DNA of 64,000 nt. Source: Saccharolobus caldissimus (GTDB lineage Archaea; Thermoproteota; Thermoprotei_A; Sulfolobales; Sulfolobaceae). The notes under the pieces were generated by a model. It searched no databases and was not told where the DNA came from. It saw only the letters and a list, made by a program, of their open reading frames with translations. Shown here piece by piece: positions 63,725 to 64,000 of the stretch. Numbering within the stretch: the stretch's first letter is position 1; each line of letters opens with the position of its first letter. A program made the translations under genes and the position numbers. Location of the stretch: assembly GCF_020886315.1 (NCBI RefSeq), contig NZ_AP025226.1:434001-498000 (forward strand), given 5' to 3'.

Positions 63725-64000
63725 ATGGATTTAAAAAACGTAACTCAAGTTCCAACTTTTTTACTAATGCTATTTGTATTATTAGGTTTCATAATAGGTT
63801 ATGTAGCATCCTTCTTCGGCAACGCGATATTTTATTTAGAACAACTTAACTATCTCGTTATCCATGGATTTTATTACGAATTATTTACGTCAATTTTTAT
63901 AACAAATAGTTTCATAGATTTCATTTTTAATTTTATATCTCTATATATATTATATTTAATTTTCGGGGCTAGAGTAGGTAAACATGAATACGCAATTTTT
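63725..64000 (+). CDS. Rhomboid-like membrane protein, cut by the window end
   Basis: The visible 92 residues (MDLKNVTQVPTFLLMLFVLL onward) contain three hydrophobic segments. The stretch GFYYELFTSIFITNSFIDFIF resembles the rhomboid pattern YxLFTSxFxHxxxxHxxFN but with Asn and Asp in the two usual His places. The catalytic Ser/His part would lie beyond the window. It starts four bases after the M50 gene. Confidence 0.6.
   Translation, partial: MDLKNVTQVPTFLLMLFVLLGFIIGYVASFFGNAIFYLEQLNYLVIHGFYYELFTSIFITNSFIDFIFNFISLYILYLIFGARVGKHEYAIF

Overview
The window is AT-rich archaeal chromosome, almost certainly from a member of the Sulfolobales (Sulfolobus, Saccharolobus or Sulfurisphaera type). Pointers are a PriX-like primase subunit, an XPB helicase overlapping a Bax1 nuclease gene, a two-TatA plus TatC operon, ThiN-type transcription regulators, an Elp3 gene, N-glycosylation-rich surface proteins, many apparently leaderless genes with TATA boxes close to the start codon, and 3' fragments of a tRNA-Glu gene.

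Positions 1 to about 15.5 kb are accessory DNA: the right part of an integrated conjugative element of the pNOB8-like kind. A minus-strand transfer block runs from about 7.3 kb down to 0.7 kb (PrgI/VirB3-like coiled-coil protein, large glycosylated surface protein, Sm-like small protein, VirB2/CedA1-like pilin candidate, VirB6/TrbL-like channel protein). A VirB4/CedB-like ATPase starts the divergent plus-strand block, followed by small plasmid genes, a DUF1286 membrane protein and a RelE-like toxin. A 450-bp non-coding stretch at 11.13-11.57 kb holds three palindromes of the form CCCAGTNNACTGGG and looks like an origin, partition site or master operator. Two nearly identical 166-bp repeats (12.87 and 14.23 kb) each contain the 3' half of tRNA-Glu. 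The first probably ends the intact element; the second ends or begins older, decayed ones. Between them sits a DUF5678-like/retropepsin gene pair, and beyond them a frameshifted, truncated integrase.

Positions 15.6 to 21.4 kb are a gene-poor accessory strip. It contains a 45-codon peptide gene, a PqqE-like radical SAM/SPASM gene and an MFS exporter gene in one orientation, which together look like an undescribed peptide-modification (RiPP) operon. It also has transposon debris (an IS110-type fragment abutting a structured plus-strand segment) and a lone archaeal ATPase behind a repeated GTAAGT-type operator.

From 21.4 kb to the end the DNA is ordinary, densely packed chromosome: NicO-type metal transporter with a palindromic operator, a leucyl-tRNA synthetase (probably the divergent paralogue), nucleoside hydrolase, AbrB protein, ADP-forming acyl-CoA synthetase, TPR protein, PriX, MTHFR-like protein, a run of Sulfolobales-specific unknowns and surface proteins, proC, a C/D-box guide RNA, DUF72, threonine synthase, ParA-like ATPase, an iron/cobalamin ABC importer, the Tat translocon, a HAD phosphatase, Elp3 facing a Trm9-like methyltransferase, TldD/PmbA-like protein, a B12-type radical SAM protein, Bax1-XPB, an alcohol dehydrogenase, an EF-Tu-like pseudo-GTPase, a HerA/NurA-like pair, a ThiN regulator, an RND/MmpL exporter, and an intramembrane-protease pair (M50 and a rhomboid-like gene cut by the window end).
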